From NCBI GenBank assembly GCA_016215705.1, contig JACRIR010000114.1:1-27826 (forward strand): DNA of 27,826 nt, in the 5' to 3' direction. The translations under genes and the position numbers were made by a program. The notes beneath the pieces are model-generated. The model did no database searches. It saw nothing but the letters and a program-made list of their open reading frames with translations, and was not told the DNA's origin. Source of the DNA: Candidatus Poribacteria bacterium. GTDB taxonomy: Bacteria > Abyssobacteria > SURF-5. Shown piece after piece: positions 14,972-22,977 of this stretch; the first letter of the stretch is position 1, and every line of letters begins with the position of its first letter.

Positions 14972-17761
14972 ATGCCTAAACTCTCTGAAGACAAGAGAAA
15001 CAGACTGATAGAAATCAGCGCTGCTGTGCTGATAAGCGTCGCATTCTATCTCCTTTCTCTTACCTCGCCGTTTCAACGCCTTGAGCTTCTTTCTCTCGAC
15101 GCGCGGTTCAATCTGCGGCCTCCGCTCATGACCAATCCTGACATAGCCACGATAGATATTGATGATCGTGCCCTCAAGGATGAAGGCAGATGGCAAGATT
15201 GGACTCGCGACAAGCACGCTCGCATCGTCGATACCATCCGTCAAGGGAGTGGCGCGCTTATAGGTTTCGATATCTATTTTTCTGAAGAGAGTGAAAAAAT
15301 AATCCGGCCGAAGGATATCGCTCACGCGAGCACGCTCGAAGAGGCGAAGGCCGCCTTTCGCGACTATGACGCCGAGTTGGCCGAATCAATCAGGAAAGCG
15401 GGCAATGTCTATCTTGGCGCTACGTTCGTGCTGGCGGAGCAGGAAAAAGAACAAGGAAGCAAAAAAGACCGGCCGGACTTGCAGCCGATCGATTTCAGCG
15501 GCGCTGCCCCTATGTGGAAGAGTCTCGATGGCCTGATACAAAAAGGACAGTGTATCCGACTTGAAGGTGAAAGCGCAGGGTCAATATTACAGGCGCGCGC
15601 TCCGCAAGCTGTTCCGATTCCCCGGCTAATCGATGCCGCGCGCGGCGCGGGTTTTGCTCAGATAGTCCGTGAGGCGGATGGGCTCGTCCGCATGTATCCG
15701 ACTTTCATACGATGCGATAAACCTTCAGGGACCGGCGACGACGCCATACATCTCTTTCCGTCTATGGCGCTTGCCATGACGTGCGATTATCTGCAGGTGC
15801 CCCTGAAGAACCTGAAGCTGAAACCCGGCGAGTATCTTGAGATTCCCAATGCCCACATGCCTGATGGTCAGAAGCGGACATTGCGCATTCCCGTTAACGA
15901 GAGGGGCGAGATGATCATCAATTGGGCCGGCGACTACAAGGAAACATTCCGCCATTTTCCGTATTCGTCCGTCATCCGGCTTTCCGAGCAGCGCAATTTA
16001 GCGAGAATAAAAGAATTTCTTGCCGCGCAGGAACCGTCTCTTTTCGAGAGGCCCGCCGAGTTGATCGCCGCCGCGAGCAATGCCTTTCCGGGCATGCATG
16101 ATTCATCTATGTACGTCGCGTGTCTTTACGGCGCTCACTGGTATGAGACCCTTATCGAAAGTGAACAAGCCGTCGAGTTTGGGCCCAAAGTTTTCGGACG
16201 GTTCTTCGGCCTCGCGCCGGAGGATGCGCCGGATCTGTATGATTCTCAGAAGGACGTCTACGAGAATGTTCGATTGAATCACGCCGCGCTTGAACTGCTT
16301 TCGAAAACGCCTGGCATGTCGATGTCGGAAGCGGTTTCCAAACTCGGCGGCCCCGAAGAAGCATCGAGGAATGCTTATTTGGTCACTCGGCAATTGGTGC
16401 TGGGCGGGCAGGATATTGCTCCGGAAAGGCCCCTGTTTTTCCTTCCGCCTGTCGTCGTCGACGGAAAACATCTTACTTTCGACAGCTTGCGGGGTGGCGT
16501 ATTCTTCTATGGACTGACTGCGGCGGGCACTCATGACCTCAATCCGATGCCGTTCAGCGCGCGCTATCCCATGGTCGGCGCAATCGCGAACGTGTTCAAT
16601 ACGATTGTTACCGATCAGTTCATAACGCCATTGAAAAAATTCTGGCGGCTCCCCCTCTTTTTGGCGATAGGGCTTATCGCCGGATATATCTTGTCGTCGC
16701 GCGCGACTGTTCGGGGGTCGGTATTCACCCTTTTGTTCCTGATCGGATACCTTCTCTTCGCGCATGAGGTCTTCGTGGTAAGAAGGGTATGGATTGACGT
16801 CGTGGGTCCGGCCGGCATTGTTATTCTCTCTGATGTCGCAATCGTGTGGTATAAGTTCAGCACGGCGGAGAAGAAGAGAAAATTTATCAGGGAAGCCTTC
16901 GAGCACTACATGAATCCAAAGGTCGTTGACCAGATAGCCGGCAATCCTGAAATGCTTGAACTCGGAGGCAAGGAGATGGTGCTGACGGCCCTTTTCTCCG
17001 ATGTCGCAGGGTTTACGACAATATCAGAACAACTTACTGCTCACCAGCTCGTAGAGCTGCTCAACGAGTATCTCACCGCCATGACCGACATCGTCCTCAA
17101 ATACGACGGTCTGCTCGACAAATATGAGGGCGATGCCATCATGGCTGTGTTTGGGGCGCCGATCCATTATCCAGACCACGCTGCAAGGTCATGCTTTGTC
17201 GCCCTCGAGATGCAAGAGCAATTGAAGAGTATGCGCGAGAAATGGAAAGCGGAAGGCAAGCCTGAGCTTCATGCGCGAGTCGGCATGAACACGGGCACGA
17301 TGGTCGTCGGAAACATGGGATCTCGCATTCGCTTCGATTACACCGTCATGGGCGACTCCGTCAACCTCGCGTCGCGCCTGGAAGGTGTCAATAAGCAGTA
17401 TTCCACGAACATCATGATCAGTGAGTTTACGCTCGAGCACTGCAAGTCGGATGTGATCGTGCGCGAGGTAGACCTTATTCGCGTGAAAGGCAAAGCCAAA
17501 CCCGTGAGAATCTACGAGGTTCTGGCGCGAGCGAATGACAGCCTTGCGGATACGATGAAGTTGGTTATCGAACACTATTCCGCCGGGCTTGAGGCTTATC
17601 GGGCGAAGAAATGGCAGGAAGGAATAGCCGCCTTCCAGCAAGTGCTCGAGATCAGGCCGGGTGACGGCCCTTCGCTCACCCACTTGAAGCGATGCAACGA
17701 GTATTTAAAGGCGCCGCCGCCTGACGACTGGGACGGCGTGTATGTCATGACGACGAAGTGA
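14972..17761 (+). CDS. CHASE2-domain class III adenylate/guanylate cyclase
   Basis: A 929-residue membrane receptor cyclase. After an N-terminal helix comes a long extracytoplasmic CHASE2 sensor ('LDARFNLRPP', 'IATIDIDDRALKDEGRW'), then three membrane helices at about 553-630, then a cytoplasmic class III cyclase domain at about 670-855. Metal-binding aspartates are Asp677 ('LFSDVAGFT') and Asp721 ('YEGDAIMAVFGAP'); purine-binding candidates are Lys717 and Thr791 ('YTVMGDSVNLA'), pointing to ATP; transition-state residues are Asn798 and Arg802 ('VNLASRLEG'). All are present, so it should make cAMP. The C-terminus (about 870-915) resembles one TPR-like pair. The CHASE2 part has an extra helical insert at about 370-470. 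The ligand is unknown. Four bases separate it from the Dtd gene. Confidence 0.94.
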   Translation: MPKLSEDKRNRLIEISAAVLISVAFYLLSLTSPFQRLELLSLDARFNLRPPLMTNPDIATIDIDDRALKDEGRWQDWTRDKHARIVDTIRQGSGALIGFDIYFSEESEKIIRPKDIAHASTLEEAKAAFRDYDAELAESIRKAGNVYLGATFVLAEQEKEQGSKKDRPDLQPIDFSGAAPMWKSLDGLIQKGQCIRLEGESAGSILQARAPQAVPIPRLIDAARGAGFAQIVREADGLVRMYPTFIRCDKPSGTGDDAIHLFPSMALAMTCDYLQVPLKNLKLKPGEYLEIPNAHMPDGQKRTLRIPVNERGEMIINWAGDYKETFRHFPYSSVIRLSEQRNLARIKEFLAAQEPSLFERPAELIAAASNAFPGMHDSSMYVACLYGAHWYETLIESEQAVEFGPKVFGRFFGLAPEDAPDLYDSQKDVYENVRLNHAALELLSKTPGMSMSEAVSKLGGPEEASRNAYLVTRQLVLGGQDIAPERPLFFLPPVVVDGKHLTFDSLRGGVFFYGLTAAGTHDLNPMPFSARYPMVGAIANVFNTIVTDQFITPLKKFWRLPLFLAIGLIAGYILSSRATVRGSVFTLLFLIGYLLFAHEVFVVRRVWIDVVGPAGIVILSDVAIVWYKFSTAEKKRKFIREAFEHYMNPKVVDQIAGNPEMLELGGKEMVLTALFSDVAGFTTISEQLTAHQLVELLNEYLTAMTDIVLKYDGLLDKYEGDAIMAVFGAPIHYPDHAARSCFVALEMQEQLKSMREKWKAEGKPELHARVGMNTGTMVVGNMGSRIRFDYTVMGDSVNLASRLEGVNKQYSTNIMISEFTLEHCKSDVIVREVDLIRVKGKAKPVRIYEVLARANDSLADTMKLVIEHYSAGLEAYRAKKWQEGIAAFQQVLEIRPGDGPSLTHLKRCNEYLKAPPPDDWDGVYVMTTK

Positions 17762-17765
17762 ACAA

Positions 17766-18212
17766 ATGCGAGCGGTAATTCAACGAGTCAAACGCGCGAG
17801 TGTCACAGTCGACGGCCAAACCGTGAGCGAGATCGGCGCCGGCATGCTTGTCCTCCTCGGAGTCGGCAAAGATGATTCTGAAAACGACTCGCGCTACATT
17901 GCCGAGAAGCTCTCTTTTCTGAGAATCTTCGAGGACTCAGAGCGAAAGATGAATCTCTCGGTGCAGGACATAAAAGGGTCGGTGCTCGTGGTCTCGCAGT
18001 TCACGCTGTTTGCCGATTGTCGCAAGGGAAGGCGACCCTCCTTTATCGGCGCGGGCGATCCGGAGGCGGCGCAGCGGTTGTACAAGGAAGTCGTCGATCA
18101 TCTGAAGCAAACCGGCGTTCCGACCGCAGAGGGAATATTTCAGGCCTCGATGCAAGTGGAACTCGTTAATGATGGGCCGGTCACCATTCTGTTGGACAGC
18201 AAGAAGGGATAA
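17766..18212 (+). CDS. dtd: D-aminoacyl-tRNA deacylase
   Basis: A 148-residue protein, the standard length for bacterial Dtd. It removes D-amino acids (and glycine from tRNA-Ala) mistakenly attached to tRNA, in the cytoplasm, as a homodimer. Family signatures are the N-terminal 'MRAVIQRVKRASVTV', the catalytic 'SQFTLFAD' (Ser77-Gln-Phe-Thr80) and the C-terminal cross-subunit motif 'NDGPVT' (residues 135-140, the usual NxGPVT). All are intact. It begins four bases after the cyclase stop and ends 12 bp before the mannosidase gene, so the three are probably on one transcript, though a functional link is not obvious. Confidence 0.97.
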   Translation: MRAVIQRVKRASVTVDGQTVSEIGAGMLVLLGVGKDDSENDSRYIAEKLSFLRIFEDSERKMNLSVQDIKGSVLVVSQFTLFADCRKGRRPSFIGAGDPEAAQRLYKEVVDHLKQTGVPTAEGIFQASMQVELVNDGPVTILLDSKKG

Positions 18213-18224
18213 CAACTGAATCTG

Positions 18225-20927
18225 ATGAATACGCACAAATATAGACGTCTTGATACCCCCTTTGAAGTCGTCCACTTCATGAACCATTCCCATATTGACC
18301 ACACGTGGTGGGACTCACCTGAAGCCTGCAAGAGACGCAACGACGAGATCATCAATGGCGTGCTCGACGCTTGCGCCTCCAACCCGCAATTCAAGTTTTC
18401 ATATGAAACGACTGCGGCGCTTATGGACTATCTGACAAGGTATCCGCAAAGGAATGCGGAAATAAGAAAACTGCTTGATACACGCCGCCTCGATATCGGC
18501 GGTCTTTTCGCATCGGCCAATGTCGACGCCTGTTCGGAAGAAACCATCGCTCGCAATTTCTATTTCGGCAAAAGATGGCTTGAAAAGACATTCGGATATT
18601 CTCCCGGGATCGCGAAGGAATATGACACGCCCGGCCATGCTCTTCAGACGCCTCAACTTGTGAGGAGCGCGGGAATGGATGTATTCGTGATTTCGCGCGG
18701 ACCACGGGGATGCTTCTATTGGGTGGGACCGGACGGCGCCGAAATACTCACGTGCAGCATACCATATAATTGGTCGTACTGGCGAAAACTCGGGGTAAGC
18801 TTCGAGGAGACAGAAAGGCGACTGCCGGACGAGCTTCAAAAGGGAGCGGCAAGTTATCATGGCGCGAATCTCCTTGTTCCCGACGGCGACGACATGACAG
18901 TGCCGAATCTGCGACTTGTCGAAATCGTCAATCGCTGGAACGAGGCCTATGACCGGCCAAAACTGGTACTATCCACGCTCGATGAATTCGCTGATTCGAT
19001 TCGACCGCTGAAATTACCGCGTCGTTCAGGTGACATGCCCAACTTGTGGGTGGGAATCCATTCGCTGCAGATTGAGGCGACACGCGACAGCAAGCTGGTT
19101 CAAAACATGTTACCTATTGCCGAGGCGCTGCATGTTCTGTTCTCCATCTCTAAGAACGACTTCGGAACGTATCCGGCAGAGGAGATAGACTCTTGCTGGA
19201 TGCGCGCTCTTCTTGTGGCCGACCACAATTGGGGGGGTAGAGATAAGGCGCGGCACGGTCCCGAGGGAGACGAATATAAACAGGGTCTCGCTGCGGCTGC
19301 CCTGCGCGATTGCAGGAGGCTGGTCGAACGCGCATTTGACGGACTGTCAAACGCGCTTATGGGGAAGGAAGCGCCGACGGATATGCCGGTGCTCGTTTTC
19401 AATCCGGTCGCTTGGGAGAGGACTGATGTTGCCTCCGTCGAGGTGAAATGCGGAGTTCCCGGACTGGGAGCGATTGAGGTCGTTAATCACAAGAATGAGC
19501 CCGTGCCGTTCGGGATTGCTGTTCTCGAAAAGCACCGTGATGACACAATCAAGCGCGCACGCGCGGCATTCCTGTGCTGCGACCTGCCGTCATTGGGATA
19601 CTCGACGTATTACATAAAACCGGTAGTAGAGAGTGCATCCGCCAGTTCTGTACTCGCCGATTCACCCGCACATGGTGACGGACAATCTCTGGACGTAGGG
19701 GCACGGCGCGCCGTGCCCCTACAACAGAATATCGAATCTGTCAAGAACGAGACGAATGTCCCACAATCCATTGATGTAGGGGCGCAGCATGCTTCGTCCT
19801 CCAATGGAGCCATCGAAAACCAATTCTACCGCATCGAATTCTCCGAAGACGGCAGTTGCATCAAGAGTCTTTACGACAAAGAGCTTGGCCTCGAATTGGC
19901 CGGAAAGTTCAAGACGTCGCTCGGACCGTTCGAGTTTGAGTTCGGAATGTTCGAATTGTTTGGTATCGGTCTCAAACTGACCGTGCCCGACCAAAGTTTC
20001 TTCGAGAATCCTGAGAACGAAGGCACAGGCGAATCCGTCGGACCGACCGGCGAGGTTTGGCGAGCTTCAGATTATCCGGCGACCATCAATGTTGAGAACA
20101 ACGGCAGCCTGTCGAAATCGATTATTGCGGAGGGCGGATTCGTCAACTCGAAGCGTCGCCAGAAAGTTGCGCTCTACGAGGGGTTGAAACGGATCGATTT
20201 GCATCTCGAACTCGATTGGGGCGGAAAGCCGGATACAACCGTCTATCTGCAAATGCCTAACACGCTGATGAATGGCCGGAAGTTTATCGACGTGCCGTTT
20301 GCGGTCCATCGCGACGGCAACGAACTAATGGACTTCTGGATTGACGAATCGCTTCCCGTCAAGTTCAAGTTACGCGGCATGCAGGATTGGGTTTGTTTCG
20401 AAGACGGTGGCCATGGCCTCGCCATCGCAACCCGCTGGCCGATGATTGACTTCACCCTGGTTCCCGCGTTTCCTCTGGTGTGGACAAACAACGACAGCGG
20501 ATTCTTCTTTGGCGAGCGATACCTGCAAAAAGGCAAACACGTCTTCTCCTTCAGTCTCACGTCCTACAAAGGCAATTGGCTGGAGAACGGAATCCACCGA
20601 TGGGGAAAGCAATGGCCGAAACCGCTGTTGAGTTACATCTGCCAAACCGAGCCAATCGAGTCTGCGCGCTCATATCTATCGGTCGACGCGAAGAACATTA
20701 TCATCTCTGCTCTGAAAAAAGCTCATGACGAGGATGCAATCGTCGTCCGTCTGTACGAAATCGCCGGAAAAAAGACCGATGCGCGCTTGCACACCTCGTT
20801 CCCCCTAAAACGCGCCACTCTCACAAACCTCATTGAAACCGCTTCGCGGAATCTCATTCTTCGACAAGGTTTCCTCAACCTCTCCTTCAATCCTTTCGAA
20901 GTCAAGACTGTGAAACTGTATCCGTAA
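18225..20927 (+). CDS. GH38 family alpha-mannosidase with palindrome-encoded linker
   Basis: A 900-residue glycoside hydrolase of family 38. The zinc-binding motif is 'HSHIDHTWWD' (His21, His23, Asp25), and the likely nucleophile is Asp134 in 'YDTPGHALQTPQL'. A helical mid region with 'RDKARHGPEGDEYKQG' precedes the beta-sandwich domains, which begin about residue 530 with 'ENQFYRIEFSEDGSCIKSL'. It cleaves alpha-mannosides; no signal peptide is present, so it is probably cytoplasmic. Unusually, residues of about 465-530, joining 'YSTYYIKPVVE' to the sandwich, are low in conservation-like features and are coded partly by two palindromes (19695-19722, 19767-19808). They read through in frame and probably form a flexible loop. 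No signal for an alternative start is seen at ATG 18225. Confidence 0.93.
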   Translation: MNTHKYRRLDTPFEVVHFMNHSHIDHTWWDSPEACKRRNDEIINGVLDACASNPQFKFSYETTAALMDYLTRYPQRNAEIRKLLDTRRLDIGGLFASANVDACSEETIARNFYFGKRWLEKTFGYSPGIAKEYDTPGHALQTPQLVRSAGMDVFVISRGPRGCFYWVGPDGAEILTCSIPYNWSYWRKLGVSFEETERRLPDELQKGAASYHGANLLVPDGDDMTVPNLRLVEIVNRWNEAYDRPKLVLSTLDEFADSIRPLKLPRRSGDMPNLWVGIHSLQIEATRDSKLVQNMLPIAEALHVLFSISKNDFGTYPAEEIDSCWMRALLVADHNWGGRDKARHGPEGDEYKQGLAAAALRDCRRLVERAFDGLSNALMGKEAPTDMPVLVFNPVAWERTDVASVEVKCGVPGLGAIEVVNHKNEPVPFGIAVLEKHRDDTIKRARAAFLCCDLPSLGYSTYYIKPVVESASASSVLADSPAHGDGQSLDVGARRAVPLQQNIESVKNETNVPQSIDVGAQHASSSNGAIENQFYRIEFSEDGSCIKSLYDKELGLELAGKFKTSLGPFEFEFGMFELFGIGLKLTVPDQSFFENPENEGTGESVGPTGEVWRASDYPATINVENNGSLSKSIIAEGGFVNSKRRQKVALYEGLKRIDLHLELDWGGKPDTTVYLQMPNTLMNGRKFIDVPFAVHRDGNELMDFWIDESLPVKFKLRGMQDWVCFEDGGHGLAIATRWPMIDFTLVPAFPLVWTNNDSGFFFGERYLQKGKHVFSFSLTSYKGNWLENGIHRWGKQWPKPLLSYICQTEPIESARSYLSVDAKNIIISALKKAHDEDAIVVRLYEIAGKKTDARLHTSFPLKRATLTNLIETASRNLILRQGFLNLSFNPFEVKTVKLYP
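19695..19722. repeat. Perfect 28-nt palindrome inside the GH38 coding region
   Basis: Arms GTAGGGGCACGGCG (19695-19708) and its exact reverse complement (19709-19722), with no spacer. In the gene it codes for about 'VGARRAVPL' (residues 491-500) without breaking the frame. Its outer GTAGGGGC matches intergenic members at 21121-21146 and 23371-23395. Confidence 0.93.
19767..19808. repeat. Degenerate palindrome inside the GH38 coding region
   Basis: Arms TCCATTG (19767-19773) and CAATGGA (19802-19808) enclose GTAGGGGCGCAGCATGC followed by a degraded return arm. Its outer part resembles the 14174-14218 palindrome (ATCCATTG) and its inner part the GTAGGGGC family. It codes in frame for about 'IDVGAQHASSSNG'. 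Confidence 0.65.
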
Positions 20928-20953
20928 ACCGCAAACTTATGGCCGTGGAGTTC

Positions 20954-21014
20954 ACAGCGCGGCGTAGCCGCAACCAGACAGCACACAGCGTGGCATAATC
21001 GCAACCAGACAGCA
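20954..21014 (+). repeat. Two tandem 31-nt units
   Basis: Units at 20954-20983 and 20985-21014 share ACAGCG-GGC-TA--CGCAACC and then AGACAGCA. The first holds a small hairpin (GCGGC-TAC-GCCGC read on the other strand). They adjoin the composite repeat at 21001-21160. Confidence 0.75.
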
Positions 21015-21160
21015 TATGTCGGGCGCGATGAATCGCGTCCCTACAGCGTTGTTTTGCTCATGCCTCGCGAAAATCGGGGACACGATGCGGCATCGTGTCC
21101 CCGATTTTCTTCATTCATGTCTGTAGGGGCGCAATTCATTGCGCCCGTGTGAGTTTCATA
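21001..21160 (-). repeat. Composite repeat, copy I (inverted relative to copy II)
   Basis: Read on the minus strand it has the same module order as 23358-23462: ATGAAA-TCAC, then the GGGCGCAAT/ATTGCGCCC hairpin (21127-21146), CTACAGACATGAAT, then TGTAGGGACGCGATTCATCG, then GCTGTCTGGTTG. The last 45 bases (21001-21045) match copy II at about 41 positions. Unlike copy II it contains an extra block of roughly 60 bases with the 41-nt palindrome at 21069-21109. Confidence 0.85.
21069..21109. repeat. Perfect 41-nt palindrome with GGGGACA core
   Basis: 20-nt arms (GAAAATCGGGGACACGATGC and its exact reverse complement) around a single central G at 21089. It sits inside composite repeat copy I and is absent from copy II. 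No coding role. Confidence 0.95.
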
Positions 21161-21212
21161 CGGTGTGTCATGAGAATCGCGACAGGAATTCAAGATTTCG
21201 AACGTGAGTAGT

Positions 21213-21240
21213 ACAGGGCGGCAAAACTGCAACCAAACAG
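21213..21240 (+). repeat. Degenerate third copy of the 31-nt unit
   Basis: ACAGGGCGGCAAAACTGCAA followed by CCAAACAG resembles the tandem units at 20954-21014, with several substitutions. It ends eight bases before the phosphoesterase stop codon. The region 20928-21247 holds only repeats. Confidence 0.5.
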
Positions 21241-21247
21241 AGGCAGA

Positions 21248-21730
21248 TCACAAATCCACCAGTTGTGCGCGCATGGTTACGATGTCGAGGATAGCAATCG
21301 TGCTCTTGCCTTCGAGCCAGCCGCCGCATTCGCCCGGGTTAATCACGAGAGGATGGGATTCCCGGATTTCGGCGCGATGGGTGTGGCCATAGATGACTAC
21401 GTCGTATGAGCCGCGGCTCGCCAATGTCTCGGCTATCTCGGGATAGTGGGTGATCGCAAGCATCTTTCCCTCTATCTCAAGTTGGTGGATGCCTTCATAT
21501 AGTTTGCCGAATCCCTCGAATTGCTTGACCAGCCCGAACTTCTCGCCGTCGTTGTTGCCGAAGACGCCGACAAGTTTGCACTGAAGCCGCCGGAATTCGC
21601 GCGCCGTGAAGGGCGCGATGTAGTCGCCGGCATGAAGCACAAGTCCCACACCACGCTCGTTGAAAAGGTCAACTGCTTTCTTGAGCGTGTGCATGTTGTC
21701 GTGAGTGTCTGAGATGACGCCGATAAGCAT
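21248..21730 (-). CDS. YfcE/MJ0936-type metallophosphoesterase
   Basis: A 160-residue calcineurin-like phosphoesterase. All five metal-site blocks are present in order: 'ISDTHDN' (Asp8, His10), 'HAGDY' (Asp36), 'FGNNDG' (Asn60), 'AITHYP' (His) and 'YGHTHRAE' (His, His). The length fits the small YfcE/MJ0936 family, which hydrolyses phosphodiesters with two metal ions, usually Mn. The physiological substrate is uncertain. I choose ATG 21730 because AGGAGG lies five bases upstream on the minus strand; the GTG at 21736 would overlap the ribosome site. The gene is one of two minus-strand genes enclosed by inverted composite repeats. Its upstream 340 bp carries another large inverted repeat. Confidence 0.94.
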   Translation of the reverse strand: MLIGVISDTHDNMHTLKKAVDLFNERGVGLVLHAGDYIAPFTAREFRRLQCKLVGVFGNNDGEKFGLVKQFEGFGKLYEGIHQLEIEGKMLAITHYPEIAETLASRGSYDVVIYGHTHRAEIRESHPLVINPGECGGWLEGKSTIAILDIVTMRAQLVDL

Positions 21731-21849
21731 TGTCACCTCCTACCAACGGAGACGAAAGACAAAAGAGGAAAGACGAAACAGAAAGACAAAAGGATTCTAC
21801 CACAAAGGCACGAAGACACAAAGGGGAAGACCCTCTTGGGACATGAATG

Positions 21850-22005
21850 TCACGAATCGCGGAAGCGCGAGACAAATCGCGCGAATATATACTCGTGAGT
21901 GCCATCCCCGCGAATAGCCTGCCCTTGATACCTAATCAAGTTGGGAACAGGCTCTGATCGGGGCGGGAATGAAAAGAAGGAAATTTTAGTTCGTGCGATT
22001 CGTGA
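21850..22005. repeat. Nested inverted-repeat element of about 156 bp
   Basis: The outer arms TCACGAATCGC (21850-21860) and GCGATTCGTGA (21995-22005) are perfect. Inside are CCCCG (21906-21910) with CGGGG (21959-21963), AGCCTG (21916-21921) with CAGGCT (21948-21953), and CTTGAT (21924-21929) with ATCAAG (21935-21940). This could be a non-autonomous mobile element or a structured RNA. Otherwise 21737-22079 holds no gene; a simple GACAAAAGGA-type purine-rich stretch and an ACCACAAAGGCACGAAGACA motif lie at 21760-21830. Confidence 0.6.
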
Positions 22006-22079
22006 TCCAACTCTTTTTCTTCTTCTCTTCCTTGTTTTTTCTTCTCTTTTGGGATTGTTGCGGCTATGCCGGCTGTGGT

Positions 22080-22817
22080 TCAGGAATCCATATCGTACCA
22101 AATCTGTTCCAGTAATTTCCAGTGGTCTTCCGTGATTGACGAGAGGTTCTCGTATTCGCCCAGCAATTGCTGAATCCATTTTAGGAAACGCGTGTTGGCG
22201 GCCAGGAAGGGTCTTGCGCCCGATTCGCGGAGCCACTGACTTACAGTGTGCTCAGTGCCCGGACACCATGAACTAGCGCCTTGGAAAATTGGGGACACGA
22301 TGCCGTCCCGCCAGCGGCGGGATGTCCCCAATTTTCCGGGTTGCGCGCACAAAGGCTGCCTGAAGAACCACTGGCGTCTGTTTGCGATTGTGACGCAGCC
22401 GAGGGGATGTAAGCGACACATGCCCGGCCTGTCGGCGTAAATCGTGCAGAGGCGTTTGCCGTCACGTGGTGGCGCGAGGAATTCGCAGACATTCTTACCT
22501 CGTTCCTTCTTCTGAAATTTGAGAGTGGCAATTGGCACGACATCGTTTGCAGGCAGCCCGAACACCTCGAAAAGGTCGGCGATGGGCGCAAATCCAAACA
22601 CCTTCTTGAAGGACTCGCGCTTTATTCCTATTGTGCCACGGGCTCTAAGTTCTGCGGTTGAAAGGCCGGTGGCCCTGCGGAGGCGGAGGATATCGTAGGG
22701 GCTGAGGATAATTCGGTACTCGCTGCAGCAGCGCCCGCAGGCTTCGCACTCGAACCGGAAGGAGGACCCTCGGCGCAGGAAAGTAATCTCATCATCTTTT
22801 CGTATTAGGTTTGTCAT
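22080..22817 (-). CDS. YkgJ-like cysteine-cluster protein with palindrome-encoded insert
   Basis: A 245-residue protein with the family-defining C24-x2-C27-x2-C30-C31 ('FECEACGRCC') and further conserved cysteines in 'NVCEFL', 'LCTIYADRPGMCRLHPLG', 'PLC' and 'SSWCPG'. The family (UPF0153/YkgJ) is thought to bind zinc or an iron-sulfur cluster; its reaction is unknown. Between the last two cysteine motifs, residues 'GKLGTSRRWRDGIVSPIF' are coded exactly by a 55-nt palindrome (22283-22337), so this stretch is probably a late insertion that kept the frame. A TATAAT-type promoter lies upstream on the minus strand. It is on the opposite strand to all genes outside the flanking inverted repeats. 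Confidence 0.88.
   Translation of the reverse strand: MTNLIRKDDEITFLRRGSSFRFECEACGRCCSEYRIILSPYDILRLRRATGLSTAELRARGTIGIKRESFKKVFGFAPIADLFEVFGLPANDVVPIATLKFQKKERGKNVCEFLAPPRDGKRLCTIYADRPGMCRLHPLGCVTIANRRQWFFRQPLCAQPGKLGTSRRWRDGIVSPIFQGASSWCPGTEHTVSQWLRESGARPFLAANTRFLKWIQQLLGEYENLSSITEDHWKLLEQIWYDMDS
22283..22337. repeat. 55-nt palindrome inside the YkgJ-like coding region
   Basis: Perfect 15-nt arms, GGAAAATTGGGGACA (22283-22297) and its reverse complement (22323-22337). The centre holds a second hairpin, TCCCGCC-AGC-GGCGGGA (22306-22322). It shares GGGGACACGATGC with the 41-nt palindrome at 21069-21109. It is translated in frame. Confidence 0.93.
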
Positions 22818-22843
22818 TTGAACAAATAGCGCTCCTTCGGCAG

Positions 22844-22873
22844 ATTATATACGATAGGAGCGCAAAGTGTCGA
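22844..22873 (-). promoter_or_regulatory. Promoter of the YkgJ-like gene
   Basis: Read on the minus strand: TCGACA (22873-22868), 18 nt, then a perfect TATAAT (22849-22844). Transcription would start near 22837, about 20 bases before the ATG at 22817. Confidence 0.6.
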
Positions 22874-22977
22874 TTTCTTCTGCGGTTCGGATTCTATTGT
22901 TTCGGAACGCGGTGGCCTGAAATCCTCAATCGGTTGTCTCAAAACCGTGCACACCTTGGCCTTTTCTCGCTTTCCAC

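Noticed and set aside
20954-21240. Possible CRISPR array from repeated 31-nt units
   Set aside because: Only two adjacent units with a one-base gap and one degraded copy, no spacers of regular size and no cas genes nearby.
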